The notes: generated by a model from the letters alone, not told the origin. 48,763 nucleotides of DNA from Pleurotus djamor (GCA_029747585.1 JAPEVF010000334.1:1-48763), one strand, 5' to 3'. Positions 22,849-34,758 are shown, counted from the stretch's first letter. Numbers and translations: made by a program.

Positions 22849-24173
22849 TCACACCTGCGCCCACAGTGAGTCGCGTTGACAATGGTAAAAACAAAGAGAA
22901 TATAACGCGTACCAAACTGAGTTCCAGGGTCCATACTCTGCGTGCCCAGAGTTTGACCGTTTTAGCCGGTTGCCCATCGGCTTCCGGGAGTTCAACGTCA
23001 ATGCCATCCCACCAGCACTTGCGCTGTAAAACGCTATTATGAGGAACGTAGACATAGTCTTGGTAGGCTCTGATGACGTACCGCAGGCTTCCGCCAGAAT
23101 AAGAGCAGCTTCTGCGCCGTAGCCATCTGGTTATAGTCGACCGTTACGGGGCTCTCCCCATTCGAGCCAGTCTGATGGTGCATAATACCCGTCTTCAGGA
23201 GAACCAGCGCTATCGACGAAATGCAACATCTTGAGGGCTCCAAGGCGCGGTAGCCCCACTCATCTTCACGATCAAAGCCACTGACAATCAAAGCAAGGAG
23301 TGTCAGTAAGGCAGTGAGGCGAAAACGTTGCAGAGGTGAACCGCAGAAAGGACATCGGTTAGCTCAAAGCAGTTAAGAATGTCCGAGACATGCTCCTCGC
23401 CCCATGGCTAAACACATAGCTCGATTGAAGACCCCACATGTAGACAAAGCACCCACCTCATGCAAAGCATATCTATCAAATGCTGTTCCGCCAGATTATT
23501 CTCCTTGTTCACGTTCCTCTGCAGCGCGGTAAAGATATTCCTTTTATCCATCAGATAGTCCCCGCATTTCCTCTTCAAAACGACCAGCGTTTCGTTTGCG
23601 AGGCCGTTCTGGTCTGTGGCCGCATTGCTTTCTTTCGGGGGTATGGAGAAGTATTCCAGTTCTTCGCGGAGGACGATTATAGCTTGCTTAGAGAGTAGAG
23701 GGTTCTGCGACGTTGCCGAGCCAAACTCAGAGGGAGGAGATCCATCCAAGAGGTGCTGTTGCGCGCTGAAAAGTCCTGGTGACGTAGCGGTTCCATAGAA
23801 TGCCTCTGAGGCATTACGGAAGAAGGTGAGCACATATTGGAAGCAATCTGGGTCAAACTAGCGCAAATGTTAGGAAACTTTCGACAAATGAAGTAGCATG
23901 CCAGCTTACATCCACGCCATAGACTTCTTCCTCTTCCTCAGCATCACCCCCGTCCGACATAGCCACACTCTGTCTGCTGAGTACCAAGCCATTAGGGAAC
24001 AAGCATAGCAAGACTGATTCGGGCAAGTTCATTATCGTCTCGCGGTCAACTTCAAAACGACGACCACGCAGGTCAAGAAGAAGACGCGTCAACAACTGAG
24101 GCTGGAGGTTGGTCTGAACAGGTGTCTGCGACACCTGGGTTATCGGCGACGATGAGAGATTGACGGCGGCCAT
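22849..24173 (-). CDS. WHI2-like BTB/POZ protein
   Basis: Whi2-like proteins link nutrient and stress signals to growth control and carry a BTB/Kelch-tetramerisation-like fold. Exons: 24173..23910, 23857..23457, 23280..23082, 23023..22913 and 22854..22849; 326 aa. Exon 1 has the BTB entry LLDLRGRRFEVDRETIMNLP, then FPNGLVLS and an acidic insert. Exon 2 opens FDPDCFQYVLTFFRNA and ends with HLIDMLCMS, which continues directly as GFDREDEWGYRALEPSRCC in exon 3. That join defines an intron of 176 nt, the longest solved here. The C-terminus is WTLELSLV. The last coding exon is only two codons (Val-stop); if that intron is not removed, the frame extends about 70 hydrophobic residues to 22697. Confidence 0.85.
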
Positions 24174-24507
24174 TGTGGGTTAAGTCGTCGACGTCGTTGG
24201 GGTTGTCGGTGAGGGGAGAAGCTGCAATGCGGCACCCAATTGTCGCCCTGAACGCCATTACATAAGTCCATCGAACAAGCGCCAAACGCGATGGCAACGC
24301 GATGGTCGAGAAATTAAGCAAGAAAATGTATTGACAATGAACTGGGGTATGTCGTATTGTAGATATTATCAGTGGGGGTTGTATGGAAATTTCTAGTTCG
24401 ATAAGCAGCAACGAAAGCATTATTCACAAAACAATTCAGGAAAAAGCGATCCTCCGAAAGAAACCAAGCGCGACGCGTCCCTCAAACCCCACCCAAGCCC
24501 ATTTTCC
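24174..24507. other. Intergenic
   Basis: Upstream of the WHI2-like gene and downstream of the small Pro-rich gene. No convincing ORF or RNA gene. Confidence 0.4.
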
Positions 24508-25256
24508 TCAGTCCGGAATGGACGCGTCAACCATCTTTGCAAAATAGTCGTAAAGGAAGCTCGGTGGTGGGTCGGTTGATGGAGGCGGTTCAAAGTAGAC
24601 CGGCGGCTGAGAAAAAGGCGAGTCTGTCTGAAATGGTTTGAAAACCACGAAGTCCTTATAGACGGAGACTTCAGATGACTTGTATTCCTCGACAGACAGC
24701 GGCATCAAGTCGTCCATCGCAACGTCAACTTCGTCCGAAGCATCATACATCGACGACGACCCCTGAGTAGGTATTTGAAGCGCAAACTTTTTCTTCCTCG
24801 GTGATGCCGATTGGGTGGGCCCGGGCGTCGATCTTTTATGTGACATCCGGACCATGGGAATCGTCCCAGACCCTACCGAAACGCGATGAGTCGGTAGCGG
24901 AGGTGGTGGTATAGGAATGGGACGAAAAGGCGGATCCAGCACTGGCGCTATCTTCGGCACTACATTCCCAAAACAGGCATTAGACCCATATCGTGGCAAA
25001 GCCTGGCTCGGAAATGTTCAAACTGACCTCGCGGCCTTTCACACATTACACCACTTTGCAGGCCTTGATCCAACACCGTCCAGCGGTCGACATCACAGCT
25101 TGAACTTCGGCTGGATGCTTCAGACCCAGAATGACGATAACTGGCATATAAATTTCGCGTTTTTGCCTTTCCTTCCCTCGCTGCTTGACGAGATGATCCT
25201 CTGGATTGTCTCCGCGGGCCAGAATCAGTGTCTGTTGGACTGGTGTCATGATTCAT
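24508..25256 (-). CDS. Small Pro/Ser-rich hypothetical protein
   Basis: Exons 25256..25028 and 24959..24508 join in phase across a 68-nt intron (donor GTCAGT, acceptor ATGTAG), giving 226 aa that start MNHDTSPTDTDSGPRRQSR. Features: an Arg/Ser-rich N-terminus, a proline run (PIPIPPPPLP), a basic patch SPRKKKFALQIP that could be a nuclear localisation signal, an acidic segment DASDEVDVAMDDL, and a C-terminus FLYDYFAKMVDASIPD. I recognise no domain. The long continuous frame of exon 2 with fungal codon character supports coding. An overlapping frame in exon 1 (MTPVQQTLIL) is open too but cannot be joined in phase. Confidence 0.6.
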
Positions 25257-26566
25257 AGGAGATTGGGACCTGCAGGAGTGCAAATTTGCAAGAATTAGTT
25301 TGTCTGGAGCTAGAGTTCAATGGCTAAACCAAAATGAACATACAACCACTATGAAAATCAGAACAGCTGGGACAACACGACCTTTCGTAGAGTGAGTGAG
25401 AAAGGTTTCTTTGAAACACTGAGAGGCCAATCACCTTGGAAAATATGGGCTAATGGAAGGAGGTTGGTCTTCAATGGTTGAGAGGAGAAGACAAAGGACA
25501 TCTGAGCATGCTTTTGTTTACTACTGTGTACATATATTTATTTATTCCGAGTTTTTGGATAACTGAGCAGAAGCATCAGCAAATTGAAGCAATCTGTACT
25601 CTCCATACCTTCATGGTGGGAGCTTGGCAGGATGGATATGCACCAAACCATGAAACCTCAGGTTCCTTGGCCGTTTCAAGGCCGACTCCCATTTTTCTCA
25701 ATTCAGAAAGATATGGAAAATATGCCCAATGGCCCTGTGCCCAATTCCCGTAGAATCTATGCACTTCTTGTCTTTGAAACCATCACAAAATCTGGCAGGG
25801 AAATCATACATGCAACCTGGGAGGAATCAGAAACAGATCTTCATGTCGAATGATGCAGATCCCCTCTTACGGGCTATCCACTAGGGAGAAGAGTGTGGTC
25901 CCAAGGTTAAGCTCACAGTTAGCTTGCCCTGGCCTGACATTGGGCTGATTTGTGGCCGTGTTCTGTAGCACCACAGTGAAAATGACCCCTATCTTGACGC
26001 ATCAGGGGAGCGCTCAACTTTGCAAGATATTTTTGAGCAGAAAATGTACTGATGACCCATACTATGCTCAAGATTCAATGGTATCCTTTGATTTTTCTTG
26101 TTTTGGGGATAGCAGGATAGCATCAGTGAAGGCGTTGTCAAGGCGCTGCTGGAGGAAAATTCCTCTCAGTCTATCAGGGGTTCTGCAACGCCCCCTATAT
26201 TCGCCTGCAGATGTTTTGGAAGTCGCGTTTATTCGAAGTCACGTTTGATTGAGGAAGGAACAATGTGGGTGATAGTGTCTTTACAGCCCGTCGCAAAGTG
26301 GTTCGCTCCGCGACAGAAATGTCCAGTCCCCTGCCGAATGGTCAAATTAGACCCTTGATCACAACGAGGATATAGTTCGCGACAGGTTGCGGATAGACTC
26401 TAATAAACATAGATTCCATGTGTAGTATACATCATAAAACTTAATGAAGGGGACCAAATACAGCCCTTTCCCGCGCGGCGGGGCGGTCACCCAACTTAAA
26501 TAACAAGTGACAAGTGACAAGATCACAGAACAACACATAAAATCGGGAAGCGTTGGTTCATTTATA
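25257..26566. other. Gene-free region containing a CpG-depleted, AT-rich island
   Basis: From about 25300 to 26160 CpG is strikingly scarce: I count about 13 CpG in 840 nt (25321-26160), against about 28 in 360 nt of neighbouring exon (24481-24840). TpG and CpA are frequent. No ORF has a recognisable domain. The pattern is what methylation and deamination leave in old transposon copies, but I found no terminal repeats or target-site duplications by eye, so the element type is unknown. CpG returns to normal from about 26270. Confidence 0.55.
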
Positions 26567-27416
26567 TTAGAGTGAGGAAATCGACCCATATGGAGGTGGC
26601 GGCCCCAATCTTGGACGACGAGCATCATGACCTGCTGCCATGACCTGCTCGATATAGCGTAGATGTGTTTCGTCGACGGTGGCGCGGATGCCCCACGATC
26701 GAAGCCGCTTCATAGCGGAGGGGAGCGTTGGCTCGGCCATGATGTCGCTTTCGGCGAAGAAGTCGATTTCTTCGTCGGCCATTTCCAGGGGCGGTTCGCA
26801 GATGGATGAGCTGGAGCGAAGATATGTTGGCGACGAGTGATTCGAGAAGGAGGGATTTACTCACTCTGTCAATGGCGCACTCTTTAAATTAGGCATGGGC
26901 GTCAGATACGGTGTCCTGGGAGAGACACAAACGGAGACGAGCTTACCGGGCTCGCGAATGGGAGTGATATATTGCTACGACCTTCTTCACGCTGACGATG
27001 TTTCATTTGCGAGAATTCGACGGGAGCAGTATTTGAACGCTTGGTAGTCGATCTGGAGAGACTGATCGTTTGCCGAAGGTACTTCGAGGCACGGCTAACA
27101 GTCTAGAAAGTGTTCGAATGAGCGGTTCGAATGGGTGAGAAACTTCGCATAACATGCTCACAGTGCTCGTCTTGCTTGACTCCTGGGTGGACATGCCCCA
27201 TCTACTCTTTTCCTGTGCCGAGTAGGAAGCTCGAAGATTTGGAACGGAAGGGAACTTGGTGAGTTTGTAAGAACGTGTTTTCTTTGGGTTGCTACAAACG
27301 CTTCTAGAGGACGACGTGAGAGCATCCTTCATGTCGAGCCAGGAGCTCAATATCTCGTCGGGGAGGTATTTCTCGTGCATGCCAGCGGAGAAAGAATTGC
27401 CCTTTGGTGATGCCAT
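26567..27416 (-). CDS. Small hypothetical protein with a 17-nt micro-exon
   Basis: Exons 27416..27162, 27102..26947, 26881..26865 and 26810..26567; 223 aa, all phases consistent. The first two exons are basic and Ser-rich (KYLPDEILSSWLDMKDALTS; SRSTTKRSNTAPVEFSQMKH). The last exon is a compact domain-like stretch: MADEEIDFFAESDIMAEP, MKRLRSWGIRATVDETHLRY, IEQVMAAGHDARRPRLGPPP. No family recognised. The 17-nt exon encodes SAPLTD and bridges two introns with good branch sites. Coding-looking sequence (PPSYYGVIPEHFTLAP) continues in frame 5' of the ATG at 27416, so an upstream exon with the true start may exist. Confidence 0.6.
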
Positions 27417-27688
27417 GGAGGTCTGTGGTACAGGTGCCAGGGTGAAATGCTCTGGGATGACTCCATAGTACGACGGCGGACCCGGTATGCTTTATGTAGG
27501 CCTGTGGAAGCCTATGTTCGATGGTAGTCGAGCCGTAGTGACGCAAATTCGATGATGATTGATTCTGTTACGAACGTCTCGAAGATGGGCAGTTTTTCAT
27601 GATGCTCCTGGGAACACAGCATCAGTTGGTTGCACCAGGTGCAATGTTCCCAGCTCACCCATACTGACTCGGCCGTAGTAGCGTCGAG

Positions 27689-28382
27689 TTAATGATCGTT
27701 GAGCTCTCTGAGCCATTCGTCGACGGCTGGTGGTATGTAAGACCGTAAAGTCCGTTGAAAGTCCGTGGGCAAGAAGTTAGGCGCCCAATCGTGTAGCACC
27801 AGTTTCGACCCTAACCATGCGTTATTTTCCGCCACGATGATACCCGGCATGTCGTCCTGTTTTCCATACCCAGAACTGGTGACTGTGCATCAATACGCCC
27901 ACAGATGCGCTAAGGAAGATGATGATCGAATGGTGCTTGTGGTGAGCAAACCAATCAATCAGCGCAGGCCATGGGGCCGGGCTACTGCATCAGCAGCTGG
28001 TTGTCAAGGCCAATTTGCAGCACAATGCCTGGTGTCAGTAGCGGACAGCCACCGCCCCAATTTGCAGGGTGTCCTGCCGTCATGTGACAAATGGCTGTCG
28101 GAGCCTTCAAACTTACTGCTTGGTTGCGTCTAATGGCCGCCAGAAGCTGGATGAGTGCTGCAAACCTCGCCTTATCTGCCTGGGGGACATAGAAAGGGCG
28201 TCTAGGTCAATCTTCGCCCGCAAATGCATCCGAAACTGGGGTTCCATATGTCTCGCGGCGTAAAATGGCCTTACAATCGGACTGAAAGGAGCTGGATAGG
28301 TGGTCGGCTGAGGCGGATGATCTTCGCCTGGCAGAGGCTGGGTTAGCGAGATCCTGACTAAGCGGAGTGTATCGAAACCCAT
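27689..28382 (-). CDS. Probable gene, incompletely resolved, function unknown
   Basis: Three exon-like pieces on the minus strand. 28382..28275 starts MGFDTLRLVRISLTQPLPGE. 28179..28117 encodes ADKARFAALIQLLAAIRRNQ and ends at a perfect GTAAGT donor. Near the 3' end a frame ending at 27689 reads DDMPGIIVAENNAWLGSKLV, then LHDWAPNFLPTDFQRTLRSY and VDEWLRELNDH-stop. The first two join in phase 0. I could not find a unique in-phase path from the second to the last, so the middle is unsettled. I recognise no domain. It may be two fragments or a decayed gene. Confidence 0.35.
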
Positions 28383-28601
28383 GGGAACCCTCCGCCTGGT
28401 CTAACACAAACCTTCTTCCTGGCGGCTAGGCGAGGCCTCATCGCTCCTTTCCTTTTAACCACCACCACCTTCCTTTCCTTATTTCTCGCTTTTATTTCGC
28501 CTTCTCTCGCCTCCGCCTCGCCAGCGCCGCCTCGAACGACCCTCAAACTCGCGAACTCGTATTTATCTGGGCATTTAACTTTATCATTCCTGCTGCGACC
28601 A

Positions 28602-30719
28602 ATGCTGCTTCCTTGCGCCTTACTCGCCTTACTGGCACCTCTTCTCGTCGCTGCGCAGTCCGAAGGCGGAATATCGGGGCCCACGACTAGCCCGGAGGCA
28701 GCGGGATACTCATGCGACACCTCTCGATGTCAGCTGCCGAACTGCAATTGTGCTAGCGTTAATCCACCTGGAGGCCTCAAACCGGTGAGTAAGATTGAAT
28801 GCATCTATGCGCGCCGTGGCCCTCAATTTACACCCGAAATACCAGGAGGACGTGCCGCAATTCATTGTCTTCACTGCGGACGACGCCATTCAATCTTACA
28901 CACTGGACGCCGTGAACCAATTTCTTGCGCACCGCAAAAATCCTAATGGTTGCACGCCTAGAATGACCTACTACACGTCTCTCGGCTACACCAACTACAG
29001 TCTTGTGACCGGTGCGCCCGACTCGAAACGCTCTCTTTTCTTGGTCTCAAGATAGCATATAGATTGGTTCGTCGCTGGAAACGAGATTGCGGACCACACG
29101 TACGTCTGAGAGCGCTGCCACTGTCCTCGTCGTGACTGAACTTAACTTGGCAGCGTGAACCACGTCGGCGATCCATCAGCTGGCGAGATAAATGGAAACT
29201 TGATCGCTCTGAACGCACTAGCTGGGATCCCTCAATCGGCCATCAAGGGCTTTCGCGCTCCTTTCCTCAATTACTCCGTCGACACATTGAAACGGCTGTA
29301 TGTTTTCCCATCTTTTTTATAAGCGCGACATGATATCTCCCTAACACCCCATATCCCATTTAGGTATGAATCCAAGTTCACCTACGATTCTTCTGCGTCT
29401 GCTTCCATTCCAGTTACCGATCCACACACGGACGCTTACTGGCCGTATACGCTTGACTATGGCATGGCGAATGATTGCTTGCAGGTTCCTGGATCTTGCA
29501 AGGGAGAACCCAAGCTTCCTGGGTTCTGGGAGATTCCAATGTACGCGTTCTTCGATCAGCTAGGTGCTGCCGGCCCGCATCTCATGGATCCATGGTTGTG
29601 AGTTCTATGTCCACCCGGTCGCCCAGGATGATAGCTAACATCCACATGCTCTAGGGAAGCTGCCAATGGAGGGACTAAGGTCAATGACTCCGCGACGTTG
29701 GAATATATGCGAGACACATTCACTGCGCATTACAATGGGAACAGGCAGCCTATTGGGCTCTACACCCACCCCATCCATGTCTCTGTATGTTTTCCTTTTC
29801 ATCCGCGGAATTGTCTGTATCTCAATCTCCATCACAACTGTTTAGCGCTCCGTCCCTGGTTCTACAGCTAGCAACTCAACCATCAATATGATCAATGCCT
29901 TCCTAGACTGGGCCCAAAACCAACAGAATGGTACGTCATCACCTCAGCCTTTATACTACCCCCAGTTGTTCAGTTGACAATGTATCTATAGTATGGATCG
30001 TATCAAGCGAACAGCTCCTTGATTGGGTCCAGCACCCCGTTCCAGTCTCCCAGCTTGGAAACCTAGCCTCTCTCCATTGTTCAACTCCCCAGGTCAACGT
30101 CCCCATATGCAATGGAATGCCAGGCAACGAAGCTGGTCTTGTTCAACTCTGCCCCTTCTCTGATTTCCCCTTCTATACTTGCGTACGTGTCATTCTATCC
30201 GCATACATGTGGATTTGACTAATTCAGTCGGCTATAGTACGGATGTCCCCAGGATCATCCGTCGGTTGAGAGGCCTAATCCTCCTCAAGTTGTACTTGCC
30301 GGCCAGCAACCACGGTCTCGATGTAAGCCTACCGCCGAGCCTGACAAGAATCGCGATATGCTAACCGTGTGTCTGTGGGTTAGTGCCACAAAACTGCTCA
30401 ACGCCGTTCTGGGACCCGGTCAAGGCTGAGTGTATCTGCACATCAAGCACTTGTGCCTTTGCGGACAATTCAAGACCTATTGGGGTACGTGCTTCATATC
30501 GCTTTCTAACATGATGCTAATTCCCCATAGCCGAATGGCGCTAATCTGACGGGTGGCGGAACCGGCACGTTCGATGAAGCTGGTGCTAATGGTCCTTCGA
30601 CAACCTATATTCCTTTCAACGCCGCCACTCCCGCAATCTCTCTGGACATTCTACCTATCTTATTGATCAACGTCTTCAGCGCTCTTATCGGATCTACGGG
30701 AGTCTTCTCTCGCTTGTAA
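28602..30719 (+). CDS. Chitin deacetylase-like CE4 polysaccharide deacetylase, GPI-anchored
   Basis: Predicted to remove N-acetyl groups from chitin in the cell wall, producing chitosan. Eleven exons: 28602..28784, 28846..29011, 29063..29099, 29154..29297, 29364..29597, 29655..29784, 29846..29930, 29992..30182, 30238..30322, 30384..30484 and 30531..30719; 514 aa. Signal peptide MLLPCALLALLAPLLVAAQS, then a Cys-rich pro-segment (CDTSRCQLPNCNC). The NodB domain has IVFTADDAIQ (Asp73, Asp74), the metal motif DHTVNHVGD (His128, His132), FRAPFLNYSVDTL and GLYTHPIH. A Cys-rich region follows (CICTSSTCAF), and the C-terminus is a hydrophobic tail (ILPILLINVFSALIGSTG) expected of a GPI signal. Motif 1 is TADD rather than the textbook TFDD. 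This subfamily is frequent in basidiomycetes. Confidence 0.92.
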
Positions 30720-31757
30720 AACTTTCGGACTCGCTCAAGCTCGGACACCTCATACGCATTGTATATTGGAACATTTAACTTATCATAATGCCCATATCAC
30801 GCCCCTTCATTTAACTTTATCCGTTCGACCTTACGCCCCCCTTCCCCCATCCCCCACTTCCTCGTGCATTACACCACGTCTTTGCGTGGTGCCGATAACG
30901 ATGCCCCTCTCATCTTTCGAACTTCATACCTCGTGGATCTTTTCTTTGGAAATCTGGACTGTACACATCATCATCTACTTAGCATTGGATACTTAATAGT
31001 GTACATCATAGACCATTTGGATTACCTTTCCATTCGTCTGACATAGACTTTCTTGGATACTTCACGTTGGCATCCTCCCACATTTTCCCTCTCATCTCTG
31101 ACTCCGTCCCGCGCTGTCATCACGCTCCTTTCGATTCATACTCTATGTAGATGAATAATCGACGCATCGCACTAAGCTCCGTCTTATCTGAAGGCATACG
31201 GCCTTTTGACCCCATACTGTTCGATGTAGAGCTACCAGAAGCGTGATGGACTGCCTACCCGCCTTCTCGCTTTTAAGGCACGTAGTTCGATATGAACTAG
31301 GAAGTAGTCTAACTTGGGTAGAGAGGAGCTTCGCGGCTGGGGCTTCGAATTCGTTGATGCGTTCGAAATTAATACTATTATTACGAGAGTGATGGAAGCC
31401 TATATTGGAAACGGGATGCCTATTTTCGGACAAGGGTGTTGATAACGGTAGAAATGAGGCCTTGGGGCGTGGCGCGTGAAGCGCGAAGAAGGGGCGATGA
31501 GGAGAGCTGATAGTGGATGTTTATCCCGGGAAATGTGTGTATATATTACAAGGCTAGTGTACGCAAAGTCCATCTCGAGTGGGAGGTATTGATAATTCCA
31601 AACAAAGAGCCAGGTCGAAAGCGAAGGTATCATAAGCTGAGTAAATAAGATATAGTATAACACTAGGTCATTTGATCGTGAATGTATGAAGAAGAGGTTT
31701 TGTAGAGAACAAAACAGCCCCGCTGGATCTGGTAGAGGGAGGTGGAAGGAAAAGTCG
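30720..31757. other. Convergent intergenic region
   Basis: Between the 3' ends of the chitin deacetylase (plus) and the DUF6533 gene (minus), so mainly 3' UTR sequence. Pyrimidine-rich with ordinary CpG content. No gene or repeat recognised; the minus ORFs at 31143-31804 are low-complexity or 3' extensions. Confidence 0.45.
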
Positions 31758-33637
31758 TCAGAAGATGCGTAGATGTGGGAAGAGGAATAAGTTGAAGGGG
31801 GCATACCATGATTTTAATGTCAAGAAACTCTGGTGGTTGGAGAATGGTTCTGGGCTCATAGGTCCAAACGTTCCCACTCTCGTCGTCCTTACAGTGACCT
31901 TCGCTTGTTTCGGTTGTCCCGGTAGATCCTTAAGCGGTGTTCCTGCCTTCACATCCGACATCTCCAAATCCGAGCTAAACATCCGACGATCGTATTCAAC
32001 GTCTTGACGATGATACTCCTCTTCTTCAGCGTATGCAGGATCAAGGTCGACTATGAGTTCGCCTTCGTGGGCACCATGACGCCAGTTGACACGGGAAAGT
32101 TCGACGTTGTTGAGTAACCATGCTGTGTCAGAACCTAGGCTGGCGGCTAGGGATTGGATGGAGAGCATGATACGTGAGACGCAGACGGAGGTGATTCCCA
32201 GGACGAAACTTCGTGATGGGAAGGAAGGTATGTTCGGGTATAGGAAAGTTGCAGTGATCCGAGAAGGTAGGTGTGAGAGGGGAAGTGAGGTCGGAAGTGA
32301 TGGCAATGGAGAGTGATGCAACGATGAGAACAGGCGGCGATGAGAGGGGTGCCATAAAACTTACTTCGAGAAGATTGCAGGAACATTAATCTATTGGGAG
32401 GGGTGAGCTGGGAGAATGCAGGTAATGGACAGGCCGCAGCTTACATGAGGATAATTGTACATGAAGGACCCGATTCCGCTGAAGCCAAAGGAAACTGACG
32501 TTCGCAATTGAGATCAGAAATCCAGAAAATCAGCAGCAAACAATATGTCAAACATACCGACAGTGACGAAATAGAAGAATCCACCGCTAGAATGGAGGTT
32601 AGATGACCCAGTGGGGAAGATGGTGGAAACAGGACGCACTCTTTCAATAGCCTCTGCATCACTGGGCTTTTCTTAAGCATCCGTCGATTCCTCGCAGCAC
32701 GCAGAACGGTCAACATGTAAAGGATCGTGTGGAGGACCAATGGTGGTAGGTAAAGCCTCCAGAAACCTTCAGGTCGTTCGGCGCGGCAACCTTTGATACC
32801 AAAGGCCACTAAAGGCATGAGTCCTCGTAGGTTGGTAGCAGCAATGCACGAGAACGTCAAAGAGACGCTGACGGAGATGATGAAGCAAAGGACGACGATG
32901 CGTTGGATGAGCTTCGAGCCGGAGAAGAGGTAGTAGACACGAAGCATCAGTATGGCTATTGAGAGGGAGCTCAGCGACTAGACTCGCGCAGGCAGATGTA
33001 TTGCGCACCTTGGACTATGCCCATGACCAGAACAGTTAATATGAAGCATCCCTGGATGGCTCGTTGACAACTTGACATAGAGTAAGGATCGATAAAAGAC
33101 GCGGCCAAAGCACAGGCTTACAACTATTGAAGACATTAGCAGTTGTGGTAAAGCTAGAGAGAGAGAGCTTACTGTAAATGTCGGAGTGGTAGTTTGAAAG
33201 CCTAGGAAAATCAGGATTGTGGTTCTTTGTTTCAAGGCCGATTCGCTTACAGTATAGTGGGAGACTGTAGAGAAGTCAGTTGCCTGACATACAGCAAAGA
33301 CAGCAAGCACGTACAGTATAGCGATCGGTGTCAGGTAACGGTTCTGTGTCGAAGATGCCTCAGCAACGAGTTCTCAGATACGATGCGGGTGAACTCACCG
33401 CTAGAAAGAGGATACGAGATATGGACCAGCGCCCTCTCCAAAAGCACTTCATCTGAAATGAAGATGTGAGAAATGAGTGGATGAAGGAACTAAGTCGCGC
33501 ACCTCCGCGTCCAGCGTAAGAAACCAGTCATATATCAAAAGACCGAACATGGCGATCGTTAAGAGGCGAGCTATCTCAGCTCCCTCAATAGATTGGAGGA
33601 CGATGGGATCCAAGTAGTTCTCGAATCCTACCTCCAT
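31758..33637 (-). CDS. DUF6533 seven-helix integral membrane protein
   Basis: DUF6533 proteins are an expanded basidiomycete family of multi-pass membrane proteins without known ligand. Exon 1 (33637..33503) encodes the family start LLTIAMFGLLIYDWFLTLDA. Then come 33452..33399 (MKCFWRGRWSISRILF) and 33343..33311 (NRYLTPIAIL). Later helices are clear: CQRAIQGCFILTVLVMGIVQ, AILMLRVYYLFSGSKLIQR, IVVLCFIISVSVSLTFSCIA, LYLPPLVLHTILYMLTVLR, then GITSVCVSRIMLSIQSLAAS. A cytosolic acidic tail follows. The joins between 33311 and 33071, where short exons occur, are not fully resolved because no combination kept all family motifs in phase. The start is the ATG before EVGFENYLDP; the longer frame upstream lacks an ATG. 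Confidence 0.8.
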
Positions 33638-34758
33638 TGCATCCCTAGGCTGACTTGGGGAGAAAGAGATAGAACGTGGTCGACCGAGTGCGGGGGTGGG
33701 GTGAAAAAGGTCCCCGCGTTTGAAAGTGTGATCAGAGAAGTGAGAGTCGTAAAGGAGCGTCGAAGAAGAAACAGAATGGGATGCGGGATTGGGCAAAGAA
33801 ATATTATAAGCCCCAAACCCCTTGGCAGCCGTCACGGGTTGATCATAAGGGTCCCCGGAACCAATCACCTGGTAAGTGACAGGAACGATAACGGGATGAG
33901 ATGCAGTGAATGATGAGATTGGAACACAAACTTTGATGGTAATGCCAGATCATTCAAATCCTTGCATCAAAACCAGGGAAATTTGTCGTAACGTTTCATC
34001 AGCTAGTCCTATGCACGAAGCTACACTAAAAGTAGTGAGGGCGAGCACCGAAGATAACGCAAGCCTCGAATCACTCACACGATCCTTGACTCAATGCAAT
34101 TTTGGGAGGCTTGAGAAATGCAGAGCTGCTGATTTCTCGTCGCAGGGGCTTTGCAGGGTCGTGACTGTTACTTGACGGAGGCTCGAGGCTCGACGATCGA
34201 TACAACGTCGTTGTGACTTTGGCAACGACAACAGCATTGACGTCCGAGTCGTCAGTGTGCGGAACGCTGCATGGTGCCCCAAACTGTCCACCGAACACGA
34301 AACTCCTTCATCAATGGATGAATTGAACAAGCGGCCAGTTCCTACATCGATCTCTTGGTCGATGCCAAATCTGTAATTTATAGACGTCGGTTCCTTGGCC
34401 GACGAAAACGGTTTGACTAGTCCCTTGATCTCGACCGTGCCACCTCCTCAAAAGCGCACACTTTAAACATCTCACCATCAAACCCGTACGCCAGGGGGAC
34501 GTCACGCCACTTAGCCTCAGGATATAATCATTTAAATTTTTATTAGCATAGAATGTTATGGCTATTTAGATGTGTAGCTTACTGATATAATGGGTTCGGG
34601 GTATCTAGTGTAGCATGTTGTGAAGAGCATTGAAGCGACTGCGACGATAACCAAGAGAAAACACAAACATTCGAATAAAATAGTCAAGCAGTCACTGCTG
34701 GCATCTAGACGAGGCGAACAGCCGCAGAGGTACGGCGCAGGGACTAGTGGAGGTCCCT
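33638..34758. other. Intergenic, 1.1 kb
   Basis: Promoter region of the DUF6533 gene and 3' flank of the dynactin gene. Includes an A/T-rich stretch near 34527-34560. No gene recognised on either strand. Confidence 0.4.

Noticed and set aside
27623..27645. Near-perfect palindrome TTGCACC-A-GGTGCAA
   Set aside because: Short, isolated and not linked to a repeat family or terminator; probably chance or a small regulatory site.
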